Shown here piece after piece: positions 21,262-32,209 of a stretch of 64,000 bases of DNA. The DNA is from Listeria grandensis FSL F6-0971 (GTDB lineage Bacteria > Bacillota > Bacilli > Lactobacillales > Listeriaceae): the NCBI RefSeq assembly GCF_000525835.1, contig NZ_AODD01000014.1, positions 62,001 to 126,000 on the forward strand. Direction: 5' to 3'. The first letter of the stretch is position 1. Every line of letters starts with the position of its first letter. A model generated the notes under the pieces. It saw only the letters and a program-made list of their open reading frames with translations, was not told the origin of the DNA and made no database searches. The translations under genes and the position numbers were made by a program.

Positions 21262-21891
21262 ATGGATGAATGGAAGCTAGAGGACACATATCGAATTTTG
21301 AAGCCCTATAAGGATAAAAATCCATTGCCAACGGAGAAACAAGACCAGCAAGCATATATAGATATTGCCCATCATGTATTTAGTGGGGTTCATGGGTTGA
21401 CAAAGGATGAGGTTAGATCGGTTGTTGCGACAGCTAACTACATGTATCTGATGCAAAAAGATAAGCAAGCCTTTATTGGAAAAATTGCGGACGCATATAA
21501 TATTAAAACAGGCGAGATCTTGGCATGGGAGAAAGCAATTAATGAGTATCTAGAGGAACCGGCGATAGATATGAGGAAAGCGCCATTCAAACAAGAGGAA
21601 GCATTTTCTTATTTGGAAATGGTAATGTCTAGATATGATTCAGAGGTTCAAATCGCAGCGGAACAGTTATTACGTCGTTTTTTGGATGTATACCCCATTA
21701 CAATTAAACGGAATGTGAACTACAAATCGATCGTCGGTGCCGTAGAATATGCTACTATTGTCAATGGTTACCCTGAGTTAAAAGATTTTGATCAGCAACA
21801 GTTAGCAGATAAATATGGGGTATCGAGGACGTCTATCGCTGTTTGGTATAGGAATGTAAAAAAGTATTGTGTCCAGGAGGCATGGCATTGA
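21262..21891 (+). CDS. Uncharacterised 209-residue protein with C-terminal HTH-like segment
   Basis: I do not recognise this family. The ATG at 21262 follows ACAGGAGG by seven bases. The protein is soluble, charged and mostly helical. Residues near the C-terminus (DQQQLADKYGVSRTSIAVWYRN) resemble a helix-turn-helix with a Q-L-A-x-x-Y-G-V-S-R-T-S pattern. Its stop overlaps the presumed TTG start of the RNase G gene, so the two are translationally coupled, which hints at a role near RNA metabolism but proves nothing. It could be a DNA- or RNA-binding regulator. Confidence 0.75.
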   Translation: MDEWKLEDTYRILKPYKDKNPLPTEKQDQQAYIDIAHHVFSGVHGLTKDEVRSVVATANYMYLMQKDKQAFIGKIADAYNIKTGEILAWEKAINEYLEEPAIDMRKAPFKQEEAFSYLEMVMSRYDSEVQIAAEQLLRRFLDVYPITIKRNVNYKSIVGAVEYATIVNGYPELKDFDQQQLADKYGVSRTSIAVWYRNVKKYCVQEAWH

Positions 21892-23240
21892 GAATTATAA
21901 TTAACGCTATAGGAAAAGAGAAGCGCATTGCTTTTATGGAAGAAAAGGCACTTGTCGGCATAGATATTATTAGGCCAACGGATGAGCCGCAAGTATCTGA
22001 TATATATGTAGGAACGATTACAAAGATTAACCCTAAGATTAACGCTGCCTTTGTGAACATAGGCCACAAAGAGAATGCTTTTATTCATTTGCAAGATATT
22101 CCAGAAATGTATCAATTGCATGAAGGATTAAAGCTAGTTGTTCAGGTGAAAAGAGAGGGGAATGCAACGAAAGCACCGCTACTTACTGGCATTATTGAGG
22201 TTTCGCAAGGTTCTGTTGTATATAGTTATGGCAAATCATTTTTGGCAATTTCTAAAAAGATACGGGAAATGGACAAAGAGCGTCTACAACAGCTTGTTTC
22301 TCCGTTATTGTTGGAGAATGAGGGGATTATATTAAGGTCTATTGCCGCTACTGTGAATTCTGATACAATCGAGGGAGATATCATTCAAGCGCGTCAAGAA
22401 ATGGCGTCTATTTTAACTCGGACAAAGGGCTCTAATCGTAAAATTAAAGCTGCCAGCGTAAGTGTTGCCGCTATACTAGCGAACCACGCGCTCGTTAACA
22501 AAAACACAGAGATCCTTTGTGATGATGCGGCGCTTTGCCAAGACTTAAAGCAACAATTTTCAGAGGTTACTCTTTTTCGAGAAAAGGGAGGCATTTTTTC
22601 TGCATTCAATTTGGAAGTAGCGATCAACCGATTACTCAGGCCGACGGTATTTTTGAAGAATGGCGCGTCGATTGTTATTGAAAAAACAGAAGCAATGTGG
22701 GTTATCGATGTGAACTCGGGTAACTTTAAATCAGCTAAAGAAACGACAGAGACAGCTTTTACTATTAATTCAGCTGTACTCGAGGAAATTGGGCGTCAGT
22801 TGAGATTGCGTAATATGAGTGGTTTCATTTTAATTGATTTTATTAGCGGGATGAGTAGTGAACAGTTAAAGATGTTACGTGAGCGAATGCAGCGTTTAGC
22901 GGATATGGATGAGACAACGGTCCGAGTAGAGGCGCTTTCTGAGAATGGGTTGATGCAGTTGACGCGACGCAAAAAACATAAATCGCTTATTGAGGAAATG
23001 CAGTGTGCTTGCCCAACGTGTGAAGGCAGTGGCTATGTTTCTTCTGTAAAGACGCTTATTTATCAGATGGAGCGGGAACTTAGAGGCGTTTTTGCGAGTG
23101 ACCCATCTTATGTGGCTGTTACGGTAACAATGGACGTGATGGATGCCTTTTTGGATGAAATTGCGTTTGATGAGGATATCGATTGGATGATTGCGGATGA
23201 GGTACGACCTTTTTATCGAATATCGCAAGTGGAGCATTGA
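21888..23240 (+). CDS. rng: Ribonuclease E/G family protein
   Basis: Endoribonuclease of the RNase G type, 450 residues. An S1-like N-terminal part (YVGTITKINPKINAAFVNIG) precedes the RNase E/G catalytic domain with VIDVNSG and FILIDFISGM, whose aspartates bind Mg. A C-terminal zinc-link like CPTCEGSGYV follows. I choose TTG 21888, which is seven bases from AGGAGG and begins LRIIINAIGKEKR as family members do. The ATG at 21882 is too close to the ribosome site. It sits upstream of the L21-L27 operon, as rng/rne genes often do. Confidence 0.9.
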   Translation: MRIIINAIGKEKRIAFMEEKALVGIDIIRPTDEPQVSDIYVGTITKINPKINAAFVNIGHKENAFIHLQDIPEMYQLHEGLKLVVQVKREGNATKAPLLTGIIEVSQGSVVYSYGKSFLAISKKIREMDKERLQQLVSPLLLENEGIILRSIAATVNSDTIEGDIIQARQEMASILTRTKGSNRKIKAASVSVAAILANHALVNKNTEILCDDAALCQDLKQQFSEVTLFREKGGIFSAFNLEVAINRLLRPTVFLKNGASIVIEKTEAMWVIDVNSGNFKSAKETTETAFTINSAVLEEIGRQLRLRNMSGFILIDFISGMSSEQLKMLRERMQRLADMDETTVRVEALSENGLMQLTRRKKHKSLIEEMQCACPTCEGSGYVSSVKTLIYQMERELRGVFASDPSYVAVTVTMDVMDAFLDEIAFDEDIDWMIADEVRPFYRISQVEH

Positions 23241-23249
23241 CAATAGTTG

Positions 23250-23279
23250 TTGACACGGGCTTTCTTTGTATGGTATCAT
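23250..23279 (+). promoter_or_regulatory. Strong promoter of the rplU operon
   Basis: Consensus TTGACA (23250-23255), 18-base spacer, TATCAT (23274-23279) with an upstream TGG extension. It fits a highly expressed ribosomal protein operon. Confidence 0.85.
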
Positions 23280-23284
23280 TCTAA

Positions 23285-23380
23285 TGTTATGTTTGTAGCG
23301 CACCATGCTACAACCGCTCAGAATAGGGTTAAGTATTGTTTCTAACAATCCCCTCATGATGGCGAGTCTAAGTATATGAG
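23285..23380 (+). ncRNA. Ribosomal protein L21 leader
   Basis: The untranslated leader between this promoter and rplU contains TGTAGCGCACCATGCTACA, a hairpin, followed by CCGCTCAGAATAGGG and a CCCCTCAT...ATGAGGAGG pairing that can occlude the rplU ribosome site. Position and features agree with the Firmicute L21 leader family, thought to mediate autoregulation by L21. The assignment is from memory of the family. Confidence 0.75.
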
Positions 23381-23391
23381 GAGGTGCAAGT

Positions 23392-23700
23392 ATGTACGCA
23401 ATTATTGAAACAGGTGGAAAACAAGTTAAAGTTGAAGCGGGCCAAGAGATCTATGTTGAGAAATTAGCAGGTGAAGTTGGTGACGTGGTAACATTTGACA
23501 AAGTCGTTTTTGTTGGTGGTGACGCTGTTAAAGTTGGTGCTCCATTCGTGGAAGGTGCAACTGTTACAGCTAAAGTTGAAAAACAAGGTCGCGCTAAGAA
23601 ATTGACGGTTTTCAAATATAAGCCTAAAAAGAACTATCACAAAAAACAAGGTCATCGTCAACCTTATACAAAATTAACGATTGATGCAATCAACGCTTAA
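23392..23700 (+). CDS. rplU: 50S ribosomal protein L21
   Basis: 102 residues starting [18 protein letters not shown], with the conserved [22 protein letters not shown]-binding region near the C-terminus. It is first gene of the rplU-prp-rpmA operon and is preceded by GAGGAGGTG. Confidence 0.98.
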   Translation: MYAIIETGGKQVKVEAGQEIYVEKLAGEVGDVVTFDKVVFVGGDAVKVGAPFVEGATVTAKVEKQGRAKKLTVFKYKPKKNYHKKQGHRQPYTKLTIDAINA

Positions 23701-23721
23701 TTTGTAAAGGGGATGATACTT

Positions 23722-24042
23722 ATGATTCATGTAGATTTTATTCGGCATGAGGAACGAATCATTGCTTTTGAGATGGATGGACACGCGGATTTCGCTGAAC
23801 AAGGCGCTGATTTAGTGTGTGCAGGGGCTACGTCAATTGCTTTTGGCATGGTAAATGCTATAAGTGAAAGAATGGGAGTCGAACCTGTGATGGAAGAAGA
23901 TGATGGTTATCTTTATTATTCTGTTCCTGAAGAATTAGGAGGTAGTGAGGATGTTCAAATATTGCTGGAAGGCATGGAGCATCAATTGATATCTTTAGCG
24001 TATAGCTATCCTGATTATATTACGATTAACTCCAAAAAGTAG
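23722..24042 (+). CDS. prp: Ribosomal-processing cysteine protease Prp
   Basis: Cysteine protease of 106 residues that removes the N-terminal extension of L27. The catalytic His and Cys are seen in [20 protein letters not shown] prefer the ATG at 23722, about ten bases after AAAGGGG; the ATG at 23713 abuts the ribosome site. It is encoded between L21 and L27, and the adjacent L27 carries a matching cleavage site, so enzyme and substrate are co-transcribed. Confidence 0.95.
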   Translation: MIHVDFIRHEERIIAFEMDGHADFAEQGADLVCAGATSIAFGMVNAISERMGVEPVMEEDDGYLYYSVPEELGGSEDVQILLEGMEHQLISLAYSYPDYITINSKK

Positions 24043-24056
24043 GAGGTGGAATTTTC

Positions 24057-24347
24057 ATGTTAAAATTTGATATTCAACATTTTGCCCATAAAAAAGGCGG
24101 TGGTTCTACATCCAATGGACGTGACTCTGAGTCGAAACGCTTAGGTGCTAAACGCGCTGATGGCCAATTTGTGACTGGTGGGTCTATCCTTTACCGTCAA
24201 CGTGGGACAAAAATTTATCCTGGAACTAACGTTGGACGCGGCGGCGACGATACTCTTTTCGCTAAAGCAGACGGCATTGTACGTTTTGAACGTATGGGTC
24301 GCGACAAGAAAAAAGTTAGTGTTTATCCAGTAGCACAAGAAGCATAA
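24057..24347 (+). CDS. rpmA: 50S ribosomal protein L27 with cleavable N-terminus
   Basis: 96 residues. The first nine, MLKFDIQHF, are the Firmicute-specific extension; the mature chain begins [15 protein letters not shown]. Prp should cut after the phenylalanine. The glycine-rich N-terminus of mature L27 reaches the peptidyl transferase centre, so removal is essential in staphylococci. A strong terminator follows. Confidence 0.98.
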   Translation: MLKFDIQHFAHKKGGGSTSNGRDSESKRLGAKRADGQFVTGGSILYRQRGTKIYPGTNVGRGGDDTLFAKADGIVRFERMGRDKKKVSVYPVAQEA

Positions 24348-24355
24348 TAGTGAGA

Positions 24356-24383
24356 AGAGACCTTTTCGGGGGTCTCTTTTTTT
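24356..24383 (+). terminator. Terminator of the rplU-prp-rpmA operon
   Basis: AGAGACC pairs with GGTCTCT around TTTTCGGG and is followed by a T7 run. Confidence 0.9.
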
Positions 24384-24509
24384 GCGCTAAAATAGTCTTT
24401 ACACTAAACCGTACTTTTACTGTATAACTATGTTTATCCTCTCTGGATGTTAGGGTATAGTCATTAGACAAGTGCAATAAAACACAAGCGAACTGATGGG
24501 GCGAATGGG

Positions 24510-24538
24510 TTGACAGCGTTTTCTTGATATGGTTTAAT
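24510..24538 (+). promoter_or_regulatory. glpF promoter overlapped by a candidate cre site
   Basis: TTGACA (24510-24515), 17-base spacer and TTTAAT (24533-24538) preceded by TGG form a good promoter. TGACAGCGTTTTCT (24511-24524) overlaps the -35 and matches the catabolite-responsive element TGWAANCGNTNWCA with two mismatches. That would fit CcpA repression of glycerol use in the presence of sugar. The cre call is inference. The 125 bases before it hold nothing I recognise. Confidence 0.6.
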
Positions 24539-24570
24539 AGCTTTAAGTTAATAAATTTGTCAGGAGAAGA

Positions 24571-24638
24571 GATGACAATCAAAACGTCCATAAGTCTGCT
24601 ATTATGCAGGTCTTAGTTTTGATTGTCATTCTTTTTTT
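24571..24638 (+). promoter_or_regulatory. Leader hairpin/terminator upstream of glpF, candidate antiterminator target
   Basis: GATGACAATCAAAAC (24571-24585) pairs with GTTTTGATTGTCATT (24616-24630), with a second internal stem (AAGTCTGC / GCAGGTCTT), and is followed by a T7 run. Lying between promoter and gene, it should stop transcription unless relieved. In Bacillus the glpFK and glpD leaders are controlled by the antiterminator GlpP with glycerol-3-phosphate; the same is likely here. No glpP gene is in this window. Confidence 0.75.
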
Positions 24639-24730
24639 GAAATAAATGCAGAAAGGTTTACGGGCGATTGTAACAAGGGGCGTGTTATGTTGCGGGTGTT
24701 TAGACCAAAAATCAAAAGGAGTTGGAATAA

Positions 24731-27083
<2,353 letters not shown>

Positions 27084-27170
27084 GAATGCAGTTTCATGAT
27101 TGAGGTTCTAAAAAAGCAAAATATCCACCACAAAGTTGGATTCAGAAGGGCCTAACACGACGCCATATAA

Positions 27171-27216
27171 ATAGAAAGAGCCTAAACCATTTCCACAAGG
27201 TTTAGGCTCTTTCTAT
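27171..27216 (+). terminator. Terminator after glpFK
   Basis: Perfect 18-base inverted repeat (ATAGAAAGAGCCTAAACC and its complement) around TTTCCACAA-like loop, ending in TTTCTAT. The flanking A and T tracts allow function in both directions. Confidence 0.8.
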
Positions 27217-27321
27217 ACGTGATAAATTCCAAAACCATAAAATATTTTCGAAAAAGGATGACTATGCAAGTAAAGTTAGTTATAATGAACAGATGATATA
27301 AAAATGGACGGGAGAATGATT

Positions 27322-28611
27322 ATGTTTATAGATCAAGTCAAGATATATGTAAGAGCCGGTGACGGTGGGGATGGAATGGTTGCATTTCGTCGAGAAAAAT
27401 TTGTTCCAAATGGTGGGCCAGCAGGCGGTGACGGTGGTAATGGCGGTGACGTTGTTTTTGAAGTAGACGAAGGATTGCGTACGCTTGTTGATTTCCGTTA
27501 CCAACGTCGTTTTAAAGCAGAGCGTGGGGAACATGGCATGAGTAAAAGTATGCACGGACGTGGCGCGGATGATTTAGTGATCAAAGTCCCTCAAGGCACA
27601 GTGGTGTCGGACATTGATACAGGCGAGGTAATCGCGGATTTAGTGGCACATGGTCAGCGTGCGTTAATCGCTAAAGCTGGTCGTGGTGGACGTGGAAATA
27701 AACGTTTTGCAACACCAGCTAATCCTGCTCCTGAATTATCCGAAAATGGGGAGCCAGGGCAAGAGCGCACGATTCAATTGGAGTTGAAAGTACTTGCAGA
27801 TGTAGGATTAGTAGGATTCCCAAGCGTGGGTAAATCCACATTACTTTCTGTCGTTTCTGCTGCTCGCCCAAAAATTGCGGCGTATCATTTTACAACCATT
27901 GTCCCTAACTTAGGAATGGTAGATACAGGTGACGGTCGGAGCTTTGTTATGGCGGATTTACCTGGCTTGATCGAGGGTGCTAGCCAAGGCGTTGGACTAG
28001 GTCATCAATTCTTACGTCACATTGAGCGGACGCGTGTTATTGTGCATGTGATTGACATGTCTGCTTCCGAAGGACGCGTTCCATACGATGATTATTTAGC
28101 GATTAATAGTGAACTGGAACAGTATAATCTGCGTTTGATGGAACGTCCGCAAATCATTGTTGCCAACAAGATGGATATGCCGGACGCAGAAGAACAGTTG
28201 GCTATTTTTAAAGAGAAATTACAAGAGGATATTCCTGTGTTCCCGATCTCGGCGGTTACGAAAACAGGGCTAAATGCTTTGTTACTAACGATTGCGGATA
28301 AATTGGAAACAACGGCGGAATTCCCACTGGATGAATTGCTTGAAAAAGAAGAAGAGGACACAGTACTGTATAAATACCAAGCGGAAGCGCCTGATTTTGA
28401 AATTACGCGTGATTCGGATGGTACGTATGTATTAAGTGGTGAGAAGTTAGAACGATTATTTGCGATGACTAATTTTGAGCGGGATGCTTCGATTCAACGT
28501 TTCTCTCGTCAATTGCGTGCAATGGGTGTCGATGATGCCTTGCGTAAACGTGGAGCAGAGGATGGAGATATCGTTCGCCTATTCGACTTCGAGTTTGAAT
28601 TCATCGATTAA
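27322..28611 (+). CDS. obg: GTPase Obg/CgtA
   Basis: Essential ribosome-associated GTPase of 429 residues, linked to 50S maturation and stress control. The glycine-rich Obg fold starts [18 protein letters not shown] and includes [15 protein letters not shown]. The G domain has [12 protein letters not shown], a TTIVPNLG switch, DLPGLIEGA and NKMDMPD. A C-terminal OCT domain ends the protein. I take the ATG at 27322 after GGGAGA; two upstream in-frame ATGs lie in or before that site. TATAAT at 27282-27287 is a likely -10. Confidence 0.97.
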   Translation: MFIDQVKIYVRAGDGGDGMVAFRREKFVPNGGPAGGDGGNGGDVVFEVDEGLRTLVDFRYQRRFKAERGEHGMSKSMHGRGADDLVIKVPQGTVVSDIDTGEVIADLVAHGQRALIAKAGRGGRGNKRFATPANPAPELSENGEPGQERTIQLELKVLADVGLVGFPSVGKSTLLSVVSAARPKIAAYHFTTIVPNLGMVDTGDGRSFVMADLPGLIEGASQGVGLGHQFLRHIERTRVIVHVIDMSASEGRVPYDDYLAINSELEQYNLRLMERPQIIVANKMDMPDAEEQLAIFKEKLQEDIPVFPISAVTKTGLNALLLTIADKLETTAEFPLDELLEKEEEDTVLYKYQAEAPDFEITRDSDGTYVLSGEKLERLFAMTNFERDASIQRFSRQLRAMGVDDALRKRGAEDGDIVRLFDFEFEFID

Positions 28612-28629
28612 TAAAGGGGTGGCATTTGT

Positions 28630-29487
28630 ATGAAAGTTGGTTATTTGGGGCCGGTTGCGACATTCACACACACGGCGGCGATTAGCGCGTTTCCAAAAGA
28701 GGAGACAGTCGCTTATACGACGATTCCTGATTGCATTATGGCGATTGAAAAGGGAGACGTAGATGTGGCGGTTGTACCCATTGAGAATACGCTTGAAGGA
28801 ACGGTCAATATTACGTTAGATTATTTATTTCATATTTCGAGCGTGCCGATTGTGGCAGAAATTGTCGTTCCGATTGCGCAACATGTCATGGTCCACCCGA
28901 ATAACAAAGATACGTGGCAATCTGTACAAAAAGTGATCTCACATCCACAGGCTATTGCCCAATGTCATACTTTCTTGCAGACGGAGCTGTATGGTGTCGA
29001 GCGCGAGACGACCCCTTCTACGGCGTATGCAGCGGAATGGGTAAGCAAGCATCCAGAGGAACTTGTAGCAGCTATTGCGCCTTACATGGCGGCTGAGGAG
29101 TACGAGCTTGCGATTGTGAAAGAAAATGCCCAAGATATCGAGCTGAATCAGACGAGATTCCTCGTTTTGAGTCGGAATCCGGTTCAGATTGCGTTGCCAG
29201 ATCGCGAGGAAGAAAAAACATCAGTTAGCGTCATTTTGCCGAATAATATGCCAGGGGCGCTTCATAAAGTGTTAGCCACATTTGCTTGGCGCAACATCGA
29301 CATGAGCAAAATTGAGTCAAGACCGCTGAAAACATCGCTCGGCGAGTACTTTTTCTTGATTGACTTACTTTCTGATGGCGAAGCACAATTGGTTCAAAAT
29401 GCGCTAGAAGAAATCGCTCTTTTAGGTGGTACCACACGAGAACTAGGTACATATCACGTGTATCGCCTTCCTGTAAAAGTAAAATAA
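28630..29487 (+). CDS. pheA: Prephenate dehydratase
   Basis: Converts prephenate to phenylpyruvate in phenylalanine synthesis. The catalytic region is recognised from KVGYLGPVATFTHTAA, VVPIENTLEGTVN and the NQTRFLVLSRN segment with the conserved TRF. A C-terminal ACT domain (NNMPGALHKVLATFAWRNID, then ESRPLK) should give feedback inhibition by phenylalanine. At 285 residues it is monofunctional, without chorismate mutase. RBS AAAGGGGTGG. Confidence 0.95.
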   Translation: MKVGYLGPVATFTHTAAISAFPKEETVAYTTIPDCIMAIEKGDVDVAVVPIENTLEGTVNITLDYLFHISSVPIVAEIVVPIAQHVMVHPNNKDTWQSVQKVISHPQAIAQCHTFLQTELYGVERETTPSTAYAAEWVSKHPEELVAAIAPYMAAEEYELAIVKENAQDIELNQTRFLVLSRNPVQIALPDREEEKTSVSVILPNNMPGALHKVLATFAWRNIDMSKIESRPLKTSLGEYFFLIDLLSDGEAQLVQNALEEIALLGGTTRELGTYHVYRLPVKVK

Positions 29488-29500
29488 GAATATGTAGAAT

Positions 29501-29538
29501 CACGTCAAAAACCGCGAAATGGTGTTGGCGTGTTTTTT
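29501..29538 (+). terminator. Terminator after pheA
   Basis: CACGTCAAAAACC pairs with GGTGTTGGCGTG (with G-T pairs), followed by a T6 run. Confidence 0.75.
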
Positions 29539-29618
29539 CTATCGTTTTCATTGAAGTTTCACGCTAACTAGGCTAGACTTTTAGGTAAGAATTGGTTGAA
29601 AAGGAGTGGGAAACAGAG

Positions 29619-30344
29619 ATGGCAGGACATTCGAAATGGAAAAACATTCAAGGTCGTAAAAATGCACAAGATTCGAAGCGGGCAAAAGTTTTTCAAAAGC
29701 TCGCGAAGGAGATTTTTGTGGCGGCGAAGGCTGGTGGGGATGTGAGTACGAATGCGTCGTTACGGTTGGTAGTCGATAAAGCCAAGGCTGTGAATATGCC
29801 AAATGATAATATTAAACGTGCGATTGATAAGGCATCTGGAAATGCAAACGCGGAACATTATGATGAAATTACGTATGAGGGCTATGGACCTGGTGGTATT
29901 GCGGTGTTGGTACATACGTTGACGGATAATCGGAATCGGACGTCGACGAATGTGCGTGTTGCGTTCAACAAGAACGGTGGCAGTCTTGGTGAGACGGGAA
30001 GTGTCGCTTATATGTTTGATCGGAGAGGCTACATTGTGATTGTGCGTGAAGGCCTGGAAGTGGATGAGGATACATTCATGCTAGAGGCAATTGAGGCTGG
30101 GGCAGAGGATGTGGAAATAAGTGAAGAGGCCTTTGAGGTATATACGGAGGCAGGTGCATTTACGGAGGTTAAGGATGCGCTACAAGCGGCTGACTATAGA
30201 TTTGTGACGGCAGAACTATCGATGATTCCGCAGGTTTCGAGTGGGATTGATGAGGGCAAAAAAGAGCAGTTTGAGCGCATGTTGGATGCTTTGGAAGATG
30301 ATGACGATGTACAGGAAGTGTACACGAACGCGGCTGGTTATTAA
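29619..30344 (+). CDS. yebC: YebC/PmpR family protein
   Basis: 241 residues beginning MAGHSKWKNIQGRKNAQDSK, the hallmark of the YebC family. TYEGYGPGGIAVLVHTLTDN and NGGSLGETGSVAYMFDRRG are also conserved. Members have been described as transcription regulators and more recently as translation factors easing polyproline stalling; which applies here cannot be told. The start ATG 29619 follows AAGGAGTGGG; the upstream TTG extension is rejected. Confidence 0.93.
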   Translation: MAGHSKWKNIQGRKNAQDSKRAKVFQKLAKEIFVAAKAGGDVSTNASLRLVVDKAKAVNMPNDNIKRAIDKASGNANAEHYDEITYEGYGPGGIAVLVHTLTDNRNRTSTNVRVAFNKNGGSLGETGSVAYMFDRRGYIVIVREGLEVDEDTFMLEAIEAGAEDVEISEEAFEVYTEAGAFTEVKDALQAADYRFVTAELSMIPQVSSGIDEGKKEQFERMLDALEDDDDVQEVYTNAAGY

Positions 30345-30422
30345 TGCGGACTTTACAGGGCACAGATATTAGTGTAATCTTGAGGCAAAGGTATGTCAAT
30401 CTCGATAATAAAGGAGAACTTA

Positions 30423-30788
30423 ATGAGTAGAACAGCAGAATTTGTGTTAGGATTAATTGGCGGGATTACTGGAATCATTGCGTCGGCAACAACGATTTTA
30501 GTCGGTTTGGCGATTACAGCTGCATCAGTGGTCACGTTAGAAAATATAGACGGTTTCTTCGGGATCGGAGCGCTAGCTGTAGGTGTGTTAGTATTCCTCA
30601 TGTCAGCATTTGCGATTGTTGCGGCATGTTTGATTAAAGCGAATCCGAAAGTTTGGGGGATTATTTTAATCATTATCGGTGGTGTCGGCTTTGTTCTGAT
30701 CCAGCTTTTATGGATCGTACCAGGAGCATTGCTACTTATCTCAGGCATCATGTGTGTATCTCGTAAACCATCATACGAAGATTTTTAA
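30423..30788 (+). CDS. Small four-helix membrane protein, DUF4064-like
   Basis: 121 residues with four hydrophobic helices (GLIGGITGIIASATTILVGL, IGALAVGVLVFLMSAFAIVA, WGIILIIIGGVGFVLIQLLW and IVPGALLLISGIMCV) and a short cytoplasmic tail. The layout and the RTAEFVLGLIGG start resemble the DUF4064 family of Firmicute membrane proteins, whose function is unknown. The ATG follows AAAGGAG. It is monocistronic, with a terminator just behind. Confidence 0.75.
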   Translation: MSRTAEFVLGLIGGITGIIASATTILVGLAITAASVVTLENIDGFFGIGALAVGVLVFLMSAFAIVAACLIKANPKVWGIILIIIGGVGFVLIQLLWIVPGALLLISGIMCVSRKPSYEDF

Positions 30789-30796
30789 AACAATGA

Positions 30797-30825
30797 CTTG
30801 CTTACTTATGTAGGCAGGTTTTTTT
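30797..30825 (+). terminator. Terminator after the DUF4064-like gene
   Basis: CTTGCTTAC pairs with GTAGGCAGG, followed by a T7 run. Confidence 0.75.
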
Positions 30826-30923
30826 GTGTCAAAATTGTAAGGTTTAGTCATCTAAATCGCAGGAATCGGGGCTTGCTTTTTGATACTATAGGATTATAAA
30901 TAAGATGAATGGAGCGGATAAGA

Positions 30924-31067
30924 ATGAAAAAATTAATCATAACGGGTGCAATTTTAGGGACATTATTGCTAGGTTTGAGTAGCTATTTTGTGTATCAATT
31001 ACACGGCGTGGCAGCGAGTGCGAATGTGGTGCAATTGGAATTGGTGAAGTCGACAACGCAAAAATAG
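30924..31067 (+). CDS. Putative 47-residue membrane-anchored small protein
   Basis: ATG at 30924 with a modest GGAG site ten bases upstream and a promoter-like TTGCTT (30873-30878)/TATAAA (30895-30900). The product starts MKKLIITGAILGTLLLGLSS, a single hydrophobic helix resembling a signal or anchor, followed by a 27-residue hydrophilic tail ending STTQK. I know no family for it. Promoter, ribosome site and sensible composition support expression, but such a short frame could be chance. Confidence 0.5.
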   Translation: MKKLIITGAILGTLLLGLSSYFVYQLHGVAASANVVQLELVKSTTQK

Positions 31068-31135
31068 TGAATTTTATTGCTTTCTTTTCGAAGCGCTTCT
31101 GTGTAAAATGAGAGCAGGAATGATGGAGGGAAAGG

Positions 31136-32083
31136 ATGATTGGATTGAAACCAAGAAAAGTAATGATTATCGGTGCTGGAAATGTTGGTTCGGCGGCAGC
31201 GCATGCCTTTGTAAACCAGAATATTTGTGAGGAATTAGTGCTCGTTGACTTGCATACAGAACGGGTGGAAGGGCATCGCAAAGATTTGGCGGATGCGGCG
31301 GCTTTCACGAACGGCATGATGAAAATTAGTGTGCGCGAGGCGAAGGAATGTCAGGATATTGATATTGCAGTTATCACAGTGACGGCTGGTGCTTTGAAAG
31401 AAGGACAAACACGACTTGATGAGCTGAAAAGTACGTCACGGATTATTGCGAATATCGTTCCGGAAATGATGGCAAACGGCTTTGAAGGGATTTTTCTAGT
31501 TGCGGCGAATCCTGTAGATATTATTACGTATCAAGTTTGGCAGCTCTCAGGATTGCCGAGACATCGGGTGCTTGGGACTGGAGTATGGCTAGATACCACG
31601 AGGTTGCGTCGGTTGTTGTCAGAACAGTTGGATGTGGCGCCGCAGAGTATTGATGCGTTTGTTCTCGGGGAACATGGCGATTCTCAATTCCCGGTGTGGT
31701 CGCATTCTTCGGTGTATGGCAAGTCGATCAATGCTTACAGTAAGGAAAAGTTTGGGACGGAGTTTGATCTAAAAGCGATCGGTGAGCGAGCACGAGACAC
31801 GGGTTTTGAAATTTACCATCAAAAAGGATGCACAGAATATGGTATTGCTGGCACGATTGTAGAAATTTGCCGTAATATTTTTAGTGGAAGTCATCGCGCT
31901 TTGGCTGTTTCTTGTGTGTTGGATGGGGAGTATGACAAACACGGTATCGCGATCGGAGTTCCTGCTGTTTTGGCCCAAGATGGCATTAAGGAAATTATTG
32001 AATTACAATTAAATGAGGTGGAACAAGCGCAATTTGATGCCTCGGCAACGGTGATTGCGAATAATATTAAATACCTCGGATAG
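31136..32083 (+). CDS. L-lactate dehydrogenase-like L-2-hydroxyacid dehydrogenase
   Basis: NAD-dependent enzyme of 315 residues. The Rossmann motif is VMIIGAGNVGSAAAHAF, the catalytic histidine lies in LGEHGDSQFPVWS, and AANPVDIITYQVW with WLDTTRLRRLL are LDH-like. The active-site loop reads AGALKEGQTRLDELKS, one residue shorter than AGANQKPGETRLDL and lacking the glutamine that selects pyruvate; the catalytic arginine remains. It could be a second lactate dehydrogenase or an enzyme for bulkier 2-oxo acids (hydroxyisocaproate type). A GAAGCGCTTC palindrome upstream (31091-31100) is a weak cre candidate. Confidence 0.85.
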   Translation: MIGLKPRKVMIIGAGNVGSAAAHAFVNQNICEELVLVDLHTERVEGHRKDLADAAAFTNGMMKISVREAKECQDIDIAVITVTAGALKEGQTRLDELKSTSRIIANIVPEMMANGFEGIFLVAANPVDIITYQVWQLSGLPRHRVLGTGVWLDTTRLRRLLSEQLDVAPQSIDAFVLGEHGDSQFPVWSHSSVYGKSINAYSKEKFGTEFDLKAIGERARDTGFEIYHQKGCTEYGIAGTIVEICRNIFSGSHRALAVSCVLDGEYDKHGIAIGVPAVLAQDGIKEIIELQLNEVEQAQFDASATVIANNIKYLG

Positions 32084-32209
32084 TTTTTCGAAACAGGTCA
32101 GTGTCTTTTAAATGAGATACTGGCTTTTTGTTTTACTTTTGATAGTACAAATGTTCTTTTTTATGCTATCATGGAAGGAGTGAATTTTATTTGATGGAGG
32201 GCATTTTCT

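Noticed and set aside
31086-31101. cre-like palindrome GAAGCGCTTC before the dehydrogenase gene
   Set aside because: The core is palindromic but the outer TG and CA positions of the consensus are missing, so it is mentioned only as weak.
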